Counted from the stretch's first letter, positions 27,509-37,736 are shown. The stretch: DNA of 64,000 nucleotides from Dictyobacter kobayashii (GCF_003967555.1 NZ_BIFS01000002.1:1054001-1118000), one strand, 5' to 3'. Translations and numbers: made by a program. The notes: a model not told the origin generated them from the sequence alone.

Positions 27509-29316
27509 TTACACTTCGGCTTCCTCATCCTGAATAGGAATAATTTTCCATGCATCCACATCGAGGAGGCCGAGATCAGTGATCTTGAGTCGAGGGACAA
27601 CACTGAGCGCTAGAAATGAGAGGAAACCAAATGGATGAGCAATTGTTACGCCGAGGCCGGCAACCAAAGACTCCAGGCGTTCCATGATGGCGGCCACTTT
27701 GGCCGCGGGAAGCGGTGAAACGATACCAGCAATTGGCAAGGGGAGAGCATCTAGCACTTTACCCTGCTCAACCACAACCAGACCACCCTGTAAACGCTCG
27801 ATCTCCTGGACCGCCAGGGCCATATCTCCATCGTTGGTGCCCACGACAACAATATTATGCGCATCATGCGCTACAGAGGAGGCAATCGCACCGCTGCGCA
27901 GGCCGAAGCCATTGAGCAAGCCAACCCCGACCCGACCACGTCCATAGCGCTCCACCACCGCAATTTTGAGGATATCGCGCTCCACATCCGCACAAAGCGC
28001 TCCAGCCTCTTCGCGTACATCTAGCAGGTATTCGTCAGTCACAATCTGATCTGGAATAAGGCCAATCACGCGAGCGGGACCATGCTGACCAGGCAGACGC
28101 AAACGCTCCACAGAGAAAGCGCGCAAATTAATTGTCTGTTCGACCGCTTCGCGCCAATCCTCGGGCAACGCAGGAGCATCAAACAAAGGTTGGCCATTTT
28201 CGGCCACCAGGGCTCCCCCACATAAACCTGGCGCGGCCGAAAATCATATAAATCTGGGACCACCAGCAGGTCAGCCAGGTAGCCAGGAGCAATCGCGCCA
28301 CGATCTTTAAAACCAAAGTAGGAAGCTGGATGCAAGCTCGACATTTTAATCGCCTGCACCGGGTCCAGGCCACGCTGTACAGCCTGGCGGATAATATAAT
28401 CCAGGTCACCCTCATACAATAGATCACCGGGAGTACGATCGTCAGCGACAAAGCCCGCCCGCTCCGGCTGCTGCTGCAACACCACAGGCAGCAAAGCATC
28501 CAGATTACGTGTCGAGCCCTCCCGTATCCATAACCACATTCCCAAACGTGCCTTCTGCAAAGCCTCTTCCGCGCTCACCGATTCGTGATCCGACTGTACG
28601 CCAGCAGCCACATAGCCGCACAGATCCAGCCCAACCAGTTCAGGTGCATGTCCATCGACAGCCAGCCCCAGCGGTGTCGCCCGCCCCGGACGTCCAAGGT
28701 CAATCATATCCAAAAGCACCTCATCCCCATCCAACACACCTGGATAATTCATAACCTCGCCCACTGATGCAATGCGCGGATCATGAGCCAGTTCTAAAAG
28801 ATCTTCCGCCACCAGTTCAGCCCCGGCGCTCTCATAAGGGCTGGCAGGTACACAGGATGGAAGGGTAAACAGCATGCGCAACGGAATATTTTCAGCCGCC
28901 GCCAGCATCCAGCGCAGTCCTGGCACACCCGCGACATTGGCAATCTCATGGGGATCGCTAACGCAGGTGGTGGTTCCATGCGGGGCCAGCGCACGGGCAA
29001 ACTCCCCTGGCACCAACAGAGCATCTTCTATATGGGTGTGTGCCTCTACTAAACCAGGGACCAGATACTGTCCCTGTACATCGATAGTTTGCTTGCCCTG
29101 AAAGCTACCCACAGGGCCAATACCCGCAATGCGTCCGTAGCGCACAGCTACATCGGCAGCATATATTTCATTTGTAAAAACATTGACAAGCTGGCAATGC
29201 GTAAATACAAGATCGGCTGGCTGTTTTCCACGTGCGACTTGAATAAAATTTCGCTTTTGCTCAAGCGTAAGTGGTGGTGGAATGCTGGCACTATTTGAAA
29301 ATAATGGTGAATGCAT
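27509..29316 (-). CDS. ade: Adenine deaminase (one frame slip)
   Basis: Two frames (28066-29316 and 27509-28207) join by adding one base to the C5 run at 28215-28219 (restoring VYVGGALVAENGQPLF), giving about 602 residues, the usual size. Amidohydrolase features: VPGLVEAHTHIEDALL (metal-binding HxH), VSDPHEIANV, VDGHAPEL, SDHESVSAEEAL, and the C-terminal adenine-deaminase signature around SSVAHDAHNIVVVGTNDGDM. It converts adenine to hypoxanthine with a binuclear metal centre, feeding purine salvage. Monocistronic, with its own terminator. Confidence 0.88.
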
Positions 29317-29464
29317 TTTAGATAGAGCCTTTCTATGAAAGTTAAAAAGAAATACATAGGACTAAATTCACAGCATTCATGTTCTGCGATGGATAGTACA
29401 TGTTACTATATGTAATTTTGCGGCCAGATGTCACATTATAATTTTTTTATTTACCGACTATTGG

Positions 29465-29593
29465 CAGGGCTTTTTCATGTTCATCCAGAGATCACGAGTA
29501 AGCGAGAAGGTGGACATGCTTTCATGTGTGGAGTGTGTTTGCTGGGCGGCCGCGGCCGCCCAGCAAACACACTCCACACATGAAAAAGCCCTG
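29465..29593. mobile_element. 129-bp MITE-like element with perfect 16-bp terminal inverted repeats
   Basis: The ends are CAGGGCTTTTTCATGT (29465-29480) and ACATGAAAAAGCCCTG (29578-29593). The right half is a 32-bp near-uninterrupted palindrome (29520-29585) with a GGCC GC GGCC apex. The left arm is repeated at 6249-6308. It has no coding capacity. I see no clear target-site duplication. It occupies most of spacer 29317-29665 together with the P450 terminator. Confidence 0.8.
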
Positions 29594-29598
29594 GGCTG

Positions 29599-29649
29599 AA
29601 AAGAGAACAAGGCGGTGTCGATGGGATCGACATCGCCTTGTTCTCTTTT
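29599..29649 (-). terminator. Terminator of the P450 gene
   Basis: Arms of 24 bases with one mismatch (29599-29622 and 29626-29649), starting and ending in AAAAGAG/CTCTTTT, 17 bases beyond the P450 stop. Confidence 0.8.
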
Positions 29650-29665
29650 CTTACGATAACTTTTT

Positions 29666-30994
29666 TTATTGTTTGGTCACGCGCATATAGATGCCATGCA
29701 GTGGCTGACCGGTAACACCATAGGCCTGGATAATTTGCTGATCGGGAATGAGCTCAAGCTTATAGTTGCGCAGGATATGAGAAACCATGGCTTTAATCTC
29801 AACCTGGGCAAAGTTGATACCAATGCAGATTCGCGGCCCACCACCGAAGCCAACCAGGGCATAAGGATTCTTTTTGTGCTCTTCGCGCGGCGCCGCAAAA
29901 CGATCTGGATCAAATTTCTCGGGATCTTTGAAAATTTGCGGTAACATATGCGAGCCAATAATACCATAGAATAGGAATGAGCCTGCAGGCACGTGATAGC
30001 CATTGAAGACAAAATCTTCGGTGACACCACGAGGTCCATTGGGCACCGGAGCATACATGCGCTCAGCCTCATCCAGCGCATTATCCAGCACCTTCATACG
30101 CTTGATATCTTCCAGGCCTGGATCAGCCTTCTGTCCCAGTACTTGCTCTTGCTCTTGCAGGATGCGCTGAGTGTATTCAGGATGCTGCGTCAAGAGGTAA
30201 AGCAGCCAGGCACTGAGACTGGTCGAGGTTTCATGGCCAGCGATCAAGAGGATGTTGACGTGCGCGATGATCTGCTCTTCACTCATGGCATTGCCAGCGG
30301 CATCACGGGCATTGACCAGTAAGCTAAAAACATCATCACCAGGATTACGCCGTCGCTCCTCAATTTTGGGATGCAGCAGTTGGGCAATCTCGGCATTGGT
30401 GTGCTGTAGATGCTGTATAAACTGTTCCTGGGTAGTGATCGTGGCAGGTGCCTCCAACAAAGACATATAGAGCTCGCGGAAACGGTCTACTTCCGCCCCG
30501 GGTTTCAAACTCGTTAAGGCCTCAGCCGCGACCTCAAAGGTCAGTTTGCGAGCCTCATCATAGATATTAACCTCGGGTCGCTCAGCCCAGGTGGCAACCT
30601 GCTCACGAATCACCCGGTTCATCAAGGGAAGATAACGATCCATATAGCTAACCGTAAAGGCGGGATTCATGATCTTGCGCTGTTGATCGTGCTCGGCTCC
30701 ATCCATGCTCAGTAAGCCACGCCCGAACATATCGACCACAGAAAAGATTGTGCCCCAACCCACATAATTGGAGAACTTCTGGCGGCTATTCACCAGCACA
30801 AAACGATTCGCCTCCGGTCCAACCATGTAGACGATATCCTGCATATCAAAAAAGGAAGAGCGGAAGATTGGTCCGTGTTTGGTATAAGCATCGGCCAGCA
30901 ATTGTCCAAGGTGCAATTGATAATCATCGGGCATGGATACATAGGGAATAGCATCGTAAGGAAGGGCCTGCTCCTGCTGATCTACCTGACTCAT
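29666..30994 (-). CDS. Cytochrome P450
   Basis: 442 residues from ATG 30994, behind AAAGGAGTAGAAAC. Landmarks: I-helix oxygen-activation motif LLIAGHETSTS, K-helix ExxR in ALDEAERMY, and haem-ligand loop FGGGPRICIG with the axial Cys. A soluble bacterial monooxygenase fold. No ferredoxin or reductase gene is near, so redox partners must come from elsewhere. Its promoter holds a 17-bp palindrome also present before the adjacent TetR gene, so it is probably repressed by that regulator and induced by a lipophilic ligand (inference). Confidence 0.93.
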   Translation of the reverse strand: MSQVDQQEQALPYDAIPYVSMPDDYQLHLGQLLADAYTKHGPIFRSSFFDMQDIVYMVGPEANRFVLVNSRQKFSNYVGWGTIFSVVDMFGRGLLSMDGAEHDQQRKIMNPAFTVSYMDRYLPLMNRVIREQVATWAERPEVNIYDEARKLTFEVAAEALTSLKPGAEVDRFRELYMSLLEAPATITTQEQFIQHLQHTNAEIAQLLHPKIEERRRNPGDDVFSLLVNARDAAGNAMSEEQIIAHVNILLIAGHETSTSLSAWLLYLLTQHPEYTQRILQEQEQVLGQKADPGLEDIKRMKVLDNALDEAERMYAPVPNGPRGVTEDFVFNGYHVPAGSFLFYGIIGSHMLPQIFKDPEKFDPDRFAAPREEHKKNPYALVGFGGGPRICIGINFAQVEIKAMVSHILRNYKLELIPDQQIIQAYGVTGQPLHGIYMRVTKQ

Positions 30995-31031
30995 GTTTCT
31001 ACTCCTTTGATGGTGAATGAAGTCCTGATAA

Positions 31032-31048
31032 TGAATGAAGTTCATTCA
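31032..31048. promoter_or_regulatory. Candidate TetR operator in the P450 promoter
   Basis: TGAATGAAGTTCATTCA, an odd-centred 17-base palindrome 38 bases upstream of the P450 start. Its exact reverse complement lies before the TetR gene at 31753-31769. Confidence 0.75.
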
Positions 31049-31098
31049 CTAAAAAATACGCAAAGAACCAGAAAAGGTTGTAAATTTAGGGGAGGAAT

Positions 31099-31731
31099 TT
31101 AACCATCTTTTGAGTAGTTAGCCTGGCCGTCACGTAAAGAGGGACCAAAAAATAGGCGCTCAACGACCTCTAAAAAATATGTATGATAAAGTTCTTCGCG
31201 CTCACCTTTTTCGACCGCGAAACACTGATACATAATATTATCGCCCAGCAAACTAAGTATCTGCGAGTACATTTCGGTATTAAAAGGGGCTAATTCTCCG
31301 CGCTCGATAGCACCCTGAAAAATTTTAGCCAGAGAGCAAGTGATGTGCTCATTTGTGTGCTTATGCTGCGACATCTCTTCTGAAGTTTGCATATCAACCT
31401 GTAAAAAAGAGATCAAATTCATATGCTCGCGGCTCACACGAAAAATGCCATCCACGATAGCCCGTGGAATCTGCACAAAAGGCAACTTGAGCAATTCAGG
31501 GTCCCGGAAAGTGGCAGCGATCATCTCTTCAATATCGATGGCAACGCCGATATACACATCCCGCTTGTTACGAAAATAGAGATAGACCGTGCCAACCGCA
31601 ATATTAGCTTCCCTGGCTATATCCGCAATGGTAGTCTCTTCATAACCTTTTTTCGCGAACAGCGTGCGTGCAGCCACCAGAATAGCATCCCGCTTCGAAC
31701 GAGATTCATCAGATAGTTTATCCGATTCCAT
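31099..31731 (-). CDS. TetR-family transcriptional regulator
   Basis: About 210 residues. The helix-turn-helix is at the N-terminus (AILVAARTLFAKKGYEETTI, ADIAREANIAVGTVYLYFRN), followed by a ligand-binding helical domain. The frame is open to a TTG at 31803, and ATG 31770 would place the operator palindrome inside the gene, so I prefer ATG 31731 (AAGGA close ahead). The gene is just upstream of the P450 gene on the same strand, with an identical operator before each: an autoregulated repressor-target pair. Confidence 0.88.
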   Translation of the reverse strand: MESDKLSDESRSKRDAILVAARTLFAKKGYEETTIADIAREANIAVGTVYLYFRNKRDVYIGVAIDIEEMIAATFRDPELLKLPFVQIPRAIVDGIFRVSREHMNLISFLQVDMQTSEEMSQHKHTNEHITCSLAKIFQGAIERGELAPFNTEMYSQILSLLGDNIMYQCFAVEKGEREELYHTYFLEVVERLFFGPSLRDGQANYSKDG

Positions 31732-31752
31732 GTCCTTGCTCAACTCCGTTAT

Positions 31753-31769
31753 TGAATGAACTTCATTCA
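31753..31769. promoter_or_regulatory. Candidate TetR autoregulatory operator
   Basis: TGAATGAACTTCATTCA, the exact reverse complement of the site at 31032-31048, 21 bases ahead of the chosen TetR start. Confidence 0.75.
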
Positions 31770-31837
31770 TTCTATCATATATGATAAGAAAGGCACAAGA
31801 CAAAGCGTGTCACTTCATTGCTAGCAGGATACTTACA

Positions 31838-32512
31838 TTACACCATCTCTTCAGCTGGCTCCTCATCTTTTATAGAATCCTGATCCCCGCCACGCCGACG
31901 AAATGAGATGTCCGGCAAGGCGAAAAATATGGCCAGCAGCAAACTAAAAACGATGGTCAGAGGAGTATTAAACCAGGCGATACCTAGAGCAACCACATAG
32001 ACAAGTGGACCAAAGACATATTGGCGACTAATTTTATTGACACCCGCTACATCCACATTAGTACCCAACAAACGCCCCTTGTAAGATGCGTAACGCCAGA
32101 TTATGTTAAAACACGTCGCCATTGCTAAGAATGTAGCACTATACAAAATAGCAGCGGCATGATAATCAGGATGGATAACATACTCGGCCAATAATGAGGT
32201 AGGGACCGGGATAAAAACAATAATCATCAGCAAGAGAATATTGAGGAAGAGCAACATGGTATCTGAGTGTTTAATATGTTTAAAGACACGGTGGTGATTC
32301 AGCCACATAACACCGATCGTAAAAAAACTGGTTACAAAGGCCAGCAACGTTGGCCATTGACTAAAGATTTCACCCCAAAGTGCACTATCATTCCACAGCA
32401 CACCTTTAGCATCAAATGGATTGAATTTTATATCCAGAACCAGCAAGGTGATGGCAACTGCAAACACGCCATCACTAAATGCCTCTAAACGGTTGGTATC
32501 TTTCTCATCCAC
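31838..32512 (-). CDS. TMEM175-like (DUF1211) membrane protein, putative potassium channel
   Basis: 224 residues, GTG start 32512 with AAAGGATAATTATAC ahead. The N-terminal helix carries the family hallmark RLEAFSDGVFAVAITLLVLD; five more helices follow. Bacterial relatives assemble as tetramers and conduct K+ through a gate made by this first helix. The tail is short, acidic and charged (GGDQDSIKDEEPAEE). Monocistronic. Confidence 0.85.
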   Translation of the reverse strand: MDEKDTNRLEAFSDGVFAVAITLLVLDIKFNPFDAKGVLWNDSALWGEIFSQWPTLLAFVTSFFTIGVMWLNHHRVFKHIKHSDTMLLFLNILLLMIIVFIPVPTSLLAEYVIHPDYHAAAILYSATFLAMATCFNIIWRYASYKGRLLGTNVDVAGVNKISRQYVFGPLVYVVALGIAWFNTPLTIVFSLLLAIFFALPDISFRRRGGDQDSIKDEEPAEEMV

Positions 32513-32686
32513 GTATAATTATCCTTTACTGACAAAAACTGGCAGAAACATAGAGTATGTCTCATTATTATCAAGAAAGACGCAAACCCCTATAAGTGAG
32601 GGTACTTAAGTATATGCCATCGAACCAGGTTTGTCAGCAGTTCCAGGGACGTCGGAGCCACGTGCGATCAAAAGCTATTTTTGCTG

Positions 32687-32715
32687 TTGACAAGCGTAGC
32701 TCGACCCGCTATACT
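32687..32715 (+). promoter_or_regulatory. Consensus sigma-70-type promoter for the ABC-F gene
   Basis: TTGACA (32687-32692), 17-base spacer, TATACT (32710-32715). This would start transcription near 32722, about 415 bases ahead of the ABC-F start codon. Lies in spacer 32513-33137. Confidence 0.7.
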
Positions 32716-32721
32716 GGCAAT

Positions 32722-33137
32722 TGAAAATACGTGTTACACTTCAAATAGGAGAATGGACCCTTGGTGATCACAATTATCGGGCAATAATGCATCGTCACTT
32801 CTTACTTTTTGCAGTTTTGACGAAGCTCGCGTTCTGTTTGTTGCCTGCGTTATTGTGCTCATGAGCAAGGTAGCACCTCACCTTCCACTGCTTTCTCCTT
32901 TTCCGCTTGCTACCTCGGCATCTTTTTGCATACCTTATGAGTCATTGACCCCCTAAACAACACAGCCAGAGCCCTGCGTCAACGTGCATAACCTTGCACA
33001 CTGCTTACCGCGTGACGATGTGCCTCCACACACTCACCCTTCAAGATCGCTAGTTGAATATAAGAGTAGCTATGTCTACACATTTTCTGCCTTTAATAGC
33101 ATACATGCACGAAAAGCATGTGGAGGGACGCGGTTTT
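32722..33137 (+). promoter_or_regulatory. Long 5' leader of the ABC-F gene, possible translational attenuator
   Basis: Leader features include a four-codon frame ATG GAC CCT TGG TGA right after AGGAGA (near 32750), a 25-codon hydrophobic frame 32787-32864 (MHRHFLLFAV...), and CCTCCACA (33023-33030), fully complementary to TGTGGAGG (33119-33126), which covers the Shine-Dalgarno of the ABC-F start. ABC-F resistance genes are often controlled by such leaders in other bacteria; whether this one is remains inference. Confidence 0.45.
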
Positions 33138-34799
33138 ATGTTGTTAACAGTCAAAAATATTACAAAAACATATGGCGCTATTAGCGTACTCAATGATATC
33201 TCTTTTGTCATCAATCGCCTGGAGCGCATCGGCCTGGTCGGCCCCAATGGGGTAGGGAAATCTACCCTTTTACATATCCTTACTCGACAAGAACAAGCCG
33301 ACCAGGGCCACATTATCTATGCGGATGGCATTGAATATGGTTTCCTGGCCCAGAGCACACCCGACTTTTATGGACAGACTATTGACGATCTGCTGCTGGA
33401 ATCTGTTGGCAACCTGCGCCAGTTGGAAGTGCACATGCACCAGTTGGAACAGCAAATGGCGCAAGCCAGCCAGCAGGAAGAGCTGGATCACTTGCTTGAA
33501 AAATATAATACGGTCTCGACCCAGTTTGTAGAGCGAGGTGGCTATGAACTGGACTATCGCATTGATCGCGTGCTGGCCGGTTTACACATAGATTATCTAC
33601 CCCGTACACAGTCAGTGCAAACCCTCTCTGGTGGAGAGAAAGCACGAGTGGGACTGGCCGCACTGCTCTTGCGCTCCCCCGATGTGCTGCTATTGGATGA
33701 ACCAACGAATCACCTGGATTTCGCCAGCGTGGAATGGCTGGAAAATTATCTGGCAGACTATCATGGCGCTTTACTGGTTGTCTCCCATGATCGCCAATTC
33801 TTAAACCGGGCCGTCAATCATATCTTTGAAATTGATGAGCATCAGCATCAACTCAAAATGTATACAGGTAATTATGATGCCTATGTACAGGCTAAAAAAA
33901 TTGAACGGATCAAATGGGAAGAGACCTACCAACAACAACAGGAGGAACTGCAGCAGCTACGTAAACGCATTCGGGAACTCAGGCAGAATGCGAGTCGCAC
34001 CAGCTTTGGTCCACCTCGCGACAACGATAAAACTGCCTATAACGGCCACGTGCAGAGCAAGCAAAATTCATCAGCCAGTCGGCTCCGTAGCGCAGAGATG
34101 CAGCTCAAATTAGTTGAAGCCGATGCTATTCCTAAACCACCCAAAATCTTACGCGTCAACTCACAATTTAATCCTGAGCAGACGATACAATCTGAAGTTG
34201 TACTCAGGCTTACAAATATCGGCAAACGCTTTGGAGAACGTGTACTTTTAAAACAAGTTAACGCTGAAATCAGCGCTGAAGCCCGCATTCTCTTGACCGG
34301 AGCCAACGGGACTGGCAAAACCACGCTTTTCAAGTTGATCATGGGTCAGGAAGCGCTGGATGTTGGTGAGGTCCAACTCGCACCCAGCGCACGTATCGGC
34401 TACCTGCCGCAGGAACCATTGCTTGATCCAGAGAAGACGGTCATTGAAACCTATCGCTATGACCAGATAGGCTATGAAGATGAGTTTACAGCACGGCTCA
34501 TTGGCTATGGATTATTCAAGCTTGAGGATATGCAGAAAAAGGTAAAGCAACTTAGCCTGGGCCAAAAGCGCAAGCTTGAGATTGCGCGGCTAATGGCTCA
34601 GAATCCCAATGTGCTACTACTGGATGAGCCAACCAACTACATCAGCCTGGATATACTTGAAGCGTTTGAATATGCCATTATCCATTTTCCTGGACCAGTG
34701 ATTACCATTACCCACGATCGCTGGTTTATGCAGCGTATTGGCGGCAAGGTCTGGCAGCTAGCAAACGGCCAACTCGTCCAGCCAACAATAGCAGGCTAG
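33138..34799 (+). CDS. ABC-F family ATPase
   Basis: 553 residues, two ABC cassettes and no membrane segments. Cassette 1: GPNGVGKST, LSGGEKARVGLA, LLLDEPTNHLDFAS. The inter-domain linker (about 245-345) is long, charged and coiled-coil-like (QQQEELQQLRKRIRELRQNA). Cassette 2: LTGANGTGKTT, LSLGQKRKLEIA, LLLDEPTNYISLD. ABC-F proteins act on the ribosome, either as translation factors or in resistance to peptidyl-transferase-centre antibiotics; the linker decides which, and I cannot tell. ATG 33138 follows GGAGGGACGCGGTTTT; in-frame ATGs upstream (33054, 33072) are possible. Confidence 0.88.
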   Translation: MLLTVKNITKTYGAISVLNDISFVINRLERIGLVGPNGVGKSTLLHILTRQEQADQGHIIYADGIEYGFLAQSTPDFYGQTIDDLLLESVGNLRQLEVHMHQLEQQMAQASQQEELDHLLEKYNTVSTQFVERGGYELDYRIDRVLAGLHIDYLPRTQSVQTLSGGEKARVGLAALLLRSPDVLLLDEPTNHLDFASVEWLENYLADYHGALLVVSHDRQFLNRAVNHIFEIDEHQHQLKMYTGNYDAYVQAKKIERIKWEETYQQQQEELQQLRKRIRELRQNASRTSFGPPRDNDKTAYNGHVQSKQNSSASRLRSAEMQLKLVEADAIPKPPKILRVNSQFNPEQTIQSEVVLRLTNIGKRFGERVLLKQVNAEISAEARILLTGANGTGKTTLFKLIMGQEALDVGEVQLAPSARIGYLPQEPLLDPEKTVIETYRYDQIGYEDEFTARLIGYGLFKLEDMQKKVKQLSLGQKRKLEIARLMAQNPNVLLLDEPTNYISLDILEAFEYAIIHFPGPVITITHDRWFMQRIGGKVWQLANGQLVQPTIAG

Positions 34800-36480
34800 C
34801 ACCGCTGCGAAAAAGGGCTGGCGGTCGCAGTCGAGCCATCAAGCATCCAGACCAGCGGATTGTTATTGGAGACGTTAATCTGTATAGTGGCATATTGCCG
34901 TCCCGGCGCGAAATTCGTAGGCAATAAGCTACTATACTGCATAGGCACAACCATATTATCAGTACCAAGAGGGATAGTTATGCTGCTATTGCTGGTATTG
35001 AGATAGCCAAACTTAGCCAGGTAACCGCTCGACCCTTGCAGCTGCACACATTCAAGTACGGGCTTCACGGTACCCTGCCCGGGAGGTGCTGGAGGGGAGA
35101 TAATATTGGGAGTAGGCGTTGGGGTAGCGACTGCCTGCGGTGTCGGGGTGGGCGTCGGCGTAGGCTGGACTTGCAAGTTTACATTGATGGTTGTTGCCGT
35201 CGCCGTTGGTAGTGGCGCAGACGTAGCGGTAATAGCAGGAGTTACTCCATTTGTAGGTGTTGGCTGTCGGACATTATTCTGCGTGGCCGTAGCCGTGATC
35301 CCTGCCCGCGACTGCTGTGTGCTTGTGGTTGACCTGGAAGCTATCGTTGGCGTGGGTGTACTTCTCGCGGCCAGCACACCATTCAGCAAAGGAAGATATA
35401 ATCCTGACACATAGAAAACACTCGCACCCAGTAGCAACAATAATAACAACAAGGCGAGTAATAACCGTTTACGCCTCACCGGTTGTCTGGCCGCTCTTCC
35501 TGACTGCCTGACATTGATAAATGGTGCTCGCGATAAAGCAGCTTTTATCTTTTTCGTTGAAGCAACGGCTACATCAGGATCAGCATTCAGGGCAGCCGTA
35601 TGATCGGACTCCATAGCCGCTAAGAAATCTTGTACAGAAGGAAAACGCTCGGTAGGATTCTTGGCCAGCGCTTTAACGATAGCCTGCGCGATGGCTGGCG
35701 AGAGCGCGGGATTAAGCTTATCAGGTGCAGCAGGCAACGCGTCCTCGTGCTTATGCTGGAGCGTAGTACGCGCAGAGCCAGCGAAGGGTGTCGCGCCCGT
35801 GAATAGTTCATAGGCGATCGCGGCCAGCGCATATTGATCGGTCAAAGCATTGCGCACACCCTGGAATTGTTCCGGGGCCATATAAAACCGCAGTTGAGGA
35901 TGTTCATTGACCGTATTGAAAGTCTGTGTGGCGGCCAGCGACGAAAGATAAAAGTCGGTGATCACCACCTGATCAGTCGCCGCTGGAGTGACAGGTTGCT
36001 CATCCATTATAGCAGTATCTTGCGCCTCTATTTCCGCTTCGCGCTGCAGAAATAGAATATTGTTGGGCATCAGATTTCCATGCACAATACCCTGCTTATG
36101 GGCAGCCTGAAGTGCCTCGCCAACCTGGCGAATAATAGCCAGTGCCCTGGCCTGTGGTAAGGGTTTAGCCAGAAACTGCTGTAAAGAACCGGCGGGTGCA
36201 TAATTGCTCGCAAAAACAAAACCTTGCCAGATTTTGCGCACCAGCAAAGGGTCAGGATATGAGGATGTTTTAACGTTTGCAGGAGACTGACTTCCTGGCG
36301 CAGGAGTGTATAAACCTGCTGCAGTTGCAAGGGTGTCATAAATTGGGTCAACCATATTTTAAGTACAATCTCACGCCCGGAGGCACGCAAGTACCCATGA
36401 TAGACAATTATCGATCCATGGCGCGCCAGCAGGCGTACCCTGGATTGCTCTGGCAAAATCGTATCTGACACTATATACAC
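34796..36480 (-). CDS. Membrane-anchored Ser/Thr pseudokinase (one frame slip)
   Basis: Frames 36070-36480 (N-lobe) and 34796-36355 join by adding a base at 36249-36251, restoring HPHILTPLLVRKIWQG; about 561 residues. N-lobe: IVLKIW (lysine strand) but no glycine-rich loop. C-lobe: HGNLMPNN where active kinases have HRDxKxxN, and ITDFYLSS where they have DFG, so phosphotransfer is unlikely. MAPEQF and the ALAKNPTERFPSVQDFL region are intact. A basic stretch precedes one transmembrane helix (RLLLALLLLLLLLGASVFYV), then a Thr/Pro-rich external linker and a C-terminal beta domain. It overlaps the convergent ABC-F gene by four bases. Confidence 0.8.
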
Positions 36481-36692
36481 CCTTAATTTCTTAATATTCC
36501 GTTTCTTCTATTATAACCTCTAGACGAACAAAGATGAATATATGGTATCAGTAGTAGGAAGAAAAGAGCGTAGATAAAATACTCTATTTCTATTTCAGCT
36601 ATAAACAAATCGCTGCAACAGCTTAAAAGACTTTGTCCATCTAAAAAACAACACAATTCGTCCATCTAAAAAACAACACAAAAAGAAAAGAC

Positions 36693-36729
36693 CCACACTT
36701 GATGCTACACCTTTAAGCATCAAATGTGG
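36693..36729 (-). terminator. Terminator of the VC0807-like gene
   Basis: Arms 36693-36706 and 36716-36729 pair with one mismatch. The minus strand continues into T-rich sequence. Confidence 0.7.
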
Positions 36730-36766
36730 ATCTTCTATCGCACGAACCTGGTTACTAATTGTGCAA

Positions 36767-37462
36767 TTATTGGCCACGCTGTTGTTTGATTTTCTGTAGC
36801 GCGGAGCGGTTTTTGTAAGCGTAGTACAGTGAGAAGGCTGCGCCACCGCCGATAATAGCCACATTCAAGATCGATCCGAGCGCCACCACAGTAGCCACTG
36901 ATAGAGTCATTACGAACAGGACCTGCAGAGCAACATGGGCAACCATCAAAAATCCCCAGAAGCTGGTCAGAACGCGATAGAAAGTGCGGGCCTGGGGATA
37001 CTCCCAATCGGCATTGAAGTTTGCGATCAGCCGGGCATCATTATGGCAGCGTAGTGAACGCATCACATAGAAGAGCAAGGGCTTCTGGAACAGCAATGAG
37101 ATCAGAAAGATGAGACCGAACAGACCAGAGACAACGGTTGATTGCAAGAGCAAAAGCTTTGGACTATTGAAGATGTAGGCGGTAGCGGCGGTCAACACAA
37201 AACCCAGTACAATTAACACTCCCATCATGTCAACGCGACGTTTTCTGATCAGTTCAACAGTGGTCATTACCAGCGGTACAGCGCTGGCCAATAGCAGAGC
37301 ATTTACAGTAGACATATGTGATGAAGCCAGACTATAAATCAGAAAGGGAGCTCCAGTATTAATCAACATACCTGGCAACATCTTTAATAACATAGATTTT
37401 TGTGATGGAACATTCTGCTGTTTCTCAATAACTTGAGTAAGAGGTAAAGTATTGGTTGACAT
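36767..37462 (-). CDS. VC0807-type integral membrane protein
   Basis: About 231 residues from ATG 37462 (AAGGAGAGCCACA ahead). Five or six helices; the stretch NTGAPFLIYSLASSHMSTV and ELIRKRRVDMMGVLIVLGFVLT is typical of this uncharacterised family. Family members occur singly in many bacteria, with no established function. It lies divergently from the two-component genes. Confidence 0.7.
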   Translation of the reverse strand: MSTNTLPLTQVIEKQQNVPSQKSMLLKMLPGMLINTGAPFLIYSLASSHMSTVNALLLASAVPLVMTTVELIRKRRVDMMGVLIVLGFVLTAATAYIFNSPKLLLLQSTVVSGLFGLIFLISLLFQKPLLFYVMRSLRCHNDARLIANFNADWEYPQARTFYRVLTSFWGFLMVAHVALQVLFVMTLSVATVVALGSILNVAIIGGGAAFSLYYAYKNRSALQKIKQQRGQ

Positions 37463-37736
37463 TGTGGCTCTCCTTATTGCAATTAGCAACTGTATTAATG
37501 AAGATCGCTAGCAACAGCTTTCATTAGTTCGATTTTTGTTTCTTCAGCAGTTCGTGCTTACATGGGTAAGTATAGCTATATAGTGGGGCTAATACATCGG
37601 AGCCAGGGTTGATATTGGTTTGATCTTTGCGGGCCCATTTTCTCCACCCTGAAGTGGATGAACTTTCCTGCCAGACAGACTATAATTAGAGCAGAAGAGA
37701 GGCAAAAGAATATATCAAGAGGAGAGTGTATTTGAT

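Noticed and set aside
35106..35414. Val/Gly-rich open frame on the plus strand
   Set aside because: Complement of the Thr/Pro-rich linker of the pseudokinase gene. A shadow.
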